Under the pieces are notes generated by a model that saw only the letters and a list, made by a program, of their open reading frames with translations, was not told the origin of the DNA and ran no database searches. From the NCBI GenBank assembly GCA_002340255.1, contig DDLS01000183.1, forward strand, positions 4,087 through 68,086: a stretch of 64,000 nucleotides of DNA, in the 5' to 3' direction. This DNA comes from Cyanobacteria bacterium UBA2566. GTDB taxonomy: Bacteria > Cyanobacteriota > Cyanobacteriia > Cyanobacteriales > Desertifilaceae. The translations under genes and the position numbers were made by a program. Shown here piece after piece: positions 61,251 to 64,000 of the stretch; within the stretch, counting starts at the first letter, position 1, and every line of letters begins with the position of its first letter.

Positions 61251-62639
61251 TTAAAAGTCCAAACTCAGAGGAGCGCGGGGGAAGGGAATCACATCCCGAA
61301 TATTGCCCATTCCCGTCATAAACTGCACCAACCGTTCAAAGCCTAATCCAAAACCGGCATGGGGAACGGTGCCAAAGCGCCGCAAATCTAAATACCACCA
61401 TAACTCTTCTGGATTAATGCCATGGGATCGCATCCGATTTTCCAGGATATCTAAGCGCTCTTCCCGTTGCGAACCGCCAATAATCTCGCCAATATTGGGC
61501 GCAAGGACATCCATTGCCCGAACGGTTTTACCATCATCGCCGACGCGCATATAAAAAGCCTTAATTTCAATGGGATAATCGGTGACAATTACCGGCTTTT
61601 TGAATAACGTCTCAGCGAGATAGCGTTCATGTTCCGATTGGAGGTCTAACCCCCACTCTACCGGAAACTCAAACTTATCCGGCGCTTTTTCCAAGAGGGC
61701 GATCGCCTCCGTATACGTGACCCGCTCAAACTGATTGTTAATAATATTATCTGCTGTCGCCAACACCGTGTTATCAATCCGTTGGTTAAAAAACTCCATA
61801 TCCTCCGGGCATTTCTCCAACACTGACTTAAACACGAACTGCAAAAACTGTTCGGCTAAATCCATATTGCCCTCTAGATCGCAAAAGGCCATTTCCGGTT
61901 CAATCATCCAAAACTCAGCCAAATGGCGGGAGGTATTCGAGTTTTCCGCCCGAAACGTCGGCCCAAACGTATACACATTCCCAAAAGCCATGGCCATCAC
62001 TTCCGCTTCCAATTGTCCGCTCACCGTAAGATAGGCCGGTTTGCCAAAAAAGTCTTGGGAATAGTCCACCCCTTGCTCTTCAGTACGGGGTACATTTTTC
62101 AGATCCAAGCTCGTCACTGCCAACAATTCACCCGCGCCTTCACAATCATTCCCGGTGATAATGGGCGTATGCATCCACAAAAAGCCCCGTTGTTGAAAAA
62201 ACTCATGAACGGCTGCTGCACAGGCATTACGGACGCGGAAAACTGCCCCTAATGTATTGGTTCGCGATCGCCAATGAGCAATCGTTCTTAAAAACTCAAA
62301 CGAATGGCGCTTCTTCTGCAAAGGATAACTCTCATCCGCTTCCCCATACACCACCACCGTTTCCGCTTTCAACTCTACCCGTTGTCCCTTCGCAGGAGAA
62401 GCCACTAAAACCCCCTCCACTTCCACCGATGCGCCAGTACTCAAGGACTTCAGCACCCGATCGTAATCAGGCATTTCCCGATCCAGAACCACTTGCAAAG
62501 AAGCTAAACAGGAACCATCATTCACTTCCATAAACGAAAACGCCTTCAGTTCTCGTTTCGTGCGTACCCATCCTTGGATTATCAGGCGATCGTCTGGGTT
62601 ACCTTGACGCAGAATTTCTGCAATGCGCTTTGTGGCCAT
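61251..62639 (-). CDS. asnS: Asparaginyl-tRNA synthetase
   Basis: A class IIb synthetase of 462 residues that charges tRNA-Asn. The OB-fold anticodon-binding domain (about 15-110) starts GWVRTKRELKAFSFMEVNDG. Motif 2 is TFRAENSNTSRHLAEFWMIEPE (about 220) and motif 3 GFGLGFERLVQFMTG (about 427). It lacks the GAD insertion of AspRS. The start is ATG and the length is typical. Confidence 0.97.
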   Translation of the reverse strand: MATKRIAEILRQGNPDDRLIIQGWVRTKRELKAFSFMEVNDGSCLASLQVVLDREMPDYDRVLKSLSTGASVEVEGVLVASPAKGQRVELKAETVVVYGEADESYPLQKKRHSFEFLRTIAHWRSRTNTLGAVFRVRNACAAAVHEFFQQRGFLWMHTPIITGNDCEGAGELLAVTSLDLKNVPRTEEQGVDYSQDFFGKPAYLTVSGQLEAEVMAMAFGNVYTFGPTFRAENSNTSRHLAEFWMIEPEMAFCDLEGNMDLAEQFLQFVFKSVLEKCPEDMEFFNQRIDNTVLATADNIINNQFERVTYTEAIALLEKAPDKFEFPVEWGLDLQSEHERYLAETLFKKPVIVTDYPIEIKAFYMRVGDDGKTVRAMDVLAPNIGEIIGGSQREERLDILENRMRSHGINPEELWWYLDLRRFGTVPHAGFGLGFERLVQFMTGMGNIRDVIPFPRAPLSLDF

Positions 62640-62756
62640 AAACTCGTTTACCTTACACTCCTTAATATCTTATCTATCAGTTTATATCTCCATCTAATTC
62701 TGCAATAGTGATTACTACAGGGTTCCGCTCACTACCTTTTCCAAATACTTCTAACT

Positions 62757-63572
62757 TTATCGATGCATACGAGTCAACACTTCGGTAATCTGACGATCTT
62801 GGACGACAAATGCTTCAAAAGTACCTCTAGGATTACTGGTAATAAAGGGGAAGGGGCTACGTTTATGCGATCCGACAAAGACATCAATATGATTACCCTT
62901 AATGGCACTGCCTACATCTGCGGCAAAGAAATAGCCATCATGGATAATTATCTCTCCATTGGGAAGTTGGATCTGCTGTCCTCGGGCCGCAGGAATATAA
63001 ATGACAGACCCTAACGGAATCCGTTGGCGATCGACTGCTATAGTCCGATAAGGGACTAAACGATATCCACCAGCCCCATCTCCATGGGAACCACGAGCCA
63101 AACCAAAACGGACTCGCCCTGTCTTTTGTAGCGTTGCAGGGGAAAGACTCTTAAAGTAGGCTGAACAATCCATTTGTACCGTCTGCCCTCGACCAGCAAA
63201 ATTATAAGTGGTTAATCTTCCCCATCGGTCTTGGACTTGAACTGTACCTTGCAGGGCAGCATAGCACCAATCTCGATGGGAAAGATAGGCTAGAGGGCGA
63301 CCTGATGGATCGAGCAGAGGATAACCATTCGTGATTTCTTGTGCTTGATAAATATGGTAATAGGTAGACCACAAAGACACAGCGCGCCCGGTAGTCGGGT
63401 GGACGGAAGGGTTGAGAGTCACCCAATCTGAGCTAGAGAAAGAAGATTGAGCTGCATATCGCTCCGATGAATCGGTAAACTGGGGGCTACTCCAGGCTGG
63501 ACGCATCAAGTTAGAGGTACAAGCTAAGGTTACAGCTAAAGTCAGAGGGGTCAGTTTACGAATCATATTCAT
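62757..63572 (-). CDS. Exported 3D-domain protein (MltA-like C-terminal domain)
   Basis: A 271-residue secreted protein with a signal peptide (1-28). The unique middle part contains WCYAALQGTVQVQDRWGRL (about 102). The C-terminal 3D domain has the three conserved Asp in the region MDCSAYF (about 134), IPLGSVIYIPAARG (about 185), and DGYFFAADVGSAIKGNHIDVFVG (about 211-232). 3D domains of MltA and resuscitation-promoting proteins act on peptidoglycan. It is probably a murein hydrolase or lytic transglycosylase homologue. Confidence 0.9.
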   Translation of the reverse strand: MNMIRKLTPLTLAVTLACTSNLMRPAWSSPQFTDSSERYAAQSSFSSSDWVTLNPSVHPTTGRAVSLWSTYYHIYQAQEITNGYPLLDPSGRPLAYLSHRDWCYAALQGTVQVQDRWGRLTTYNFAGRGQTVQMDCSAYFKSLSPATLQKTGRVRFGLARGSHGDGAGGYRLVPYRTIAVDRQRIPLGSVIYIPAARGQQIQLPNGEIIIHDGYFFAADVGSAIKGNHIDVFVGSHKRSPFPFITSNPRGTFEAFVVQDRQITEVLTRMHR

Positions 63573-63820
63573 GAGCGATAGACTAGGACGGCTGATGTGA
63601 AGATTCTACGGTAACTCAAGGTTGGATTCCGGGCGATCGCCAGCAGTTCTCACAGGAAAGAAAATCCTTCATTAAAATATCTTAATTTTTCCTACAAAGT
63701 AAATCCAAAAATATCAATAAATCACAATCTTTACACAACCCAAGTTTTTTAGTTCATACTCAAAAAGACTTCAGACTCTTCAGTCCCTTCATTACCGATT
63801 GATTTCCCAGGCTTAGATCC
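63573..63820. other. Intergenic region between the 3D-domain gene and the last ORF
   Basis: About 250 bp, AT-rich, containing a HIP1-like GGGCGATCGCC at about 63631. No promoter is distinctly seen. Confidence 0.35.
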
Positions 63821-64000
63821 ATGAAAGTTAAAATGATTTTACCCGCTTTAATCGAAGCCCTTAGTCCCCATTGGCGGCCGATTAAATATTCCCTATTTCC
63901 CCCTTTAGGTTTGGCTACAATTGCCTCATTTTTTAGTCCAGAAGATGAGATTGATTTACAGGATGAGCATGTGGAAGCCCTAAGTACAGGACAAAAAACG
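63821..64000 (+). CDS. B12-binding radical-SAM-like protein, N-terminal part only
   Basis: The first 60 codons from ATG 63821 are seen before the window ends. MILPALIEALSPHWRP... and PPLGLATIASFFSPEDEIDLQDEH match the start of B12-binding-domain radical SAM proteins (such as HpnP- or BchE-like enzymes), where a beta-strand and a loop with PPLGL precede the cobalamin domain. The catalytic CxxxCxxC would lie beyond the window. The exact subfamily is unknown. Confidence 0.7.
   Translation, partial: MKVKMILPALIEALSPHWRPIKYSLFPPLGLATIASFFSPEDEIDLQDEHVEALSTGQKT

Overview
The window is chromosomal DNA from a cyanobacterium. Supporting evidence: the palindrome GCGATCGC (HIP1) occurs throughout, there are two beta-carboxysome shell genes (ccmK3 and ccmK4), a COP23-domain protein, a nickel superoxide dismutase with its maturation protease, a PEP-CTERM protein, and many short intergenic repeats typical of filamentous or colonial cyanobacteria. 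I cannot name the genus. No rRNA, tRNA or CRISPR array was seen.

Layout. 1-4.2 kb: RNase J, DapA and Asd (minus strand; RNA turnover and lysine/threonine biosynthesis). 4.6-9.2 kb: tig-clpP-clpX-hydrolase, a protein-quality-control operon. 9.2-14.1 kb: a coiled-coil protein, a GAF-GGDEF-EAL protein, a small membrane protein and a YdcF-like protein. 14.2-20.8 kb: a co-directional set encoding a RidA-like protein, an SDR reductase, a divergent dihydropteroate-synthase-like protein, a SAM methyltransferase, SurE and an ATP-grasp/SMP-30 fusion. It looks like an uncharacterised small-molecule pathway and is the best candidate here for an undescribed system. It is followed by convergent folK. 21.5-27.8 kb: a PEP-CTERM protein, then the Anbu (proteasome-like) locus with its usual partners: transglutaminase, alpha-E protein and circularly permuted ATP-grasp. 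27.9-31.5 kb: a Wzm/Wzt-type polysaccharide ABC exporter and an O-acyltransferase.

31.5-35.9 kb is an accessory, decaying region. It holds small secreted hypotheticals, gene fragments, a MITE-like element, a disrupted toxin-antitoxin module, three copies of a ~24-bp repeat (two of them inserted at HIP1 sites and frameshifting antitoxin-like genes), and a 167-bp direct repeat bounding about 2 kb. 35.8-38.3 kb: a methyltransferase-sulfotransferase-coiled-coil protein. 38.4-43.7 kb: a TPR protein, a cNMP-binding protein, a nucleotide-transporter-like/HEAT protein and IF-3. 44.1-45.6 kb: ilvH, then ccmK3 and ccmK4 separated by a heptanucleotide tandem repeat. 45.8-49.6 kb: TldD, a serine-recombinase homologue lacking catalytic motifs, and a COP23 protein. 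50.2-52.9 kb: a ClC protein with CBS and Usp domains, and Gln in place of the gating Glu. 53.2-54.1 kb: a complete IS630-family element inserted beside a gene remnant. 54.3-64 kb: a WD40 protein, hibernation factor, LipB, SSB, SodX and SodN, a zinc-ribbon membrane protein, a phosphoribosyltransferase, AsnRS, a 3D-domain exported protein, and the start of a B12-binding radical-SAM-like gene cut by the window end.

All assignments come from reading motifs by eye; no database search was run.
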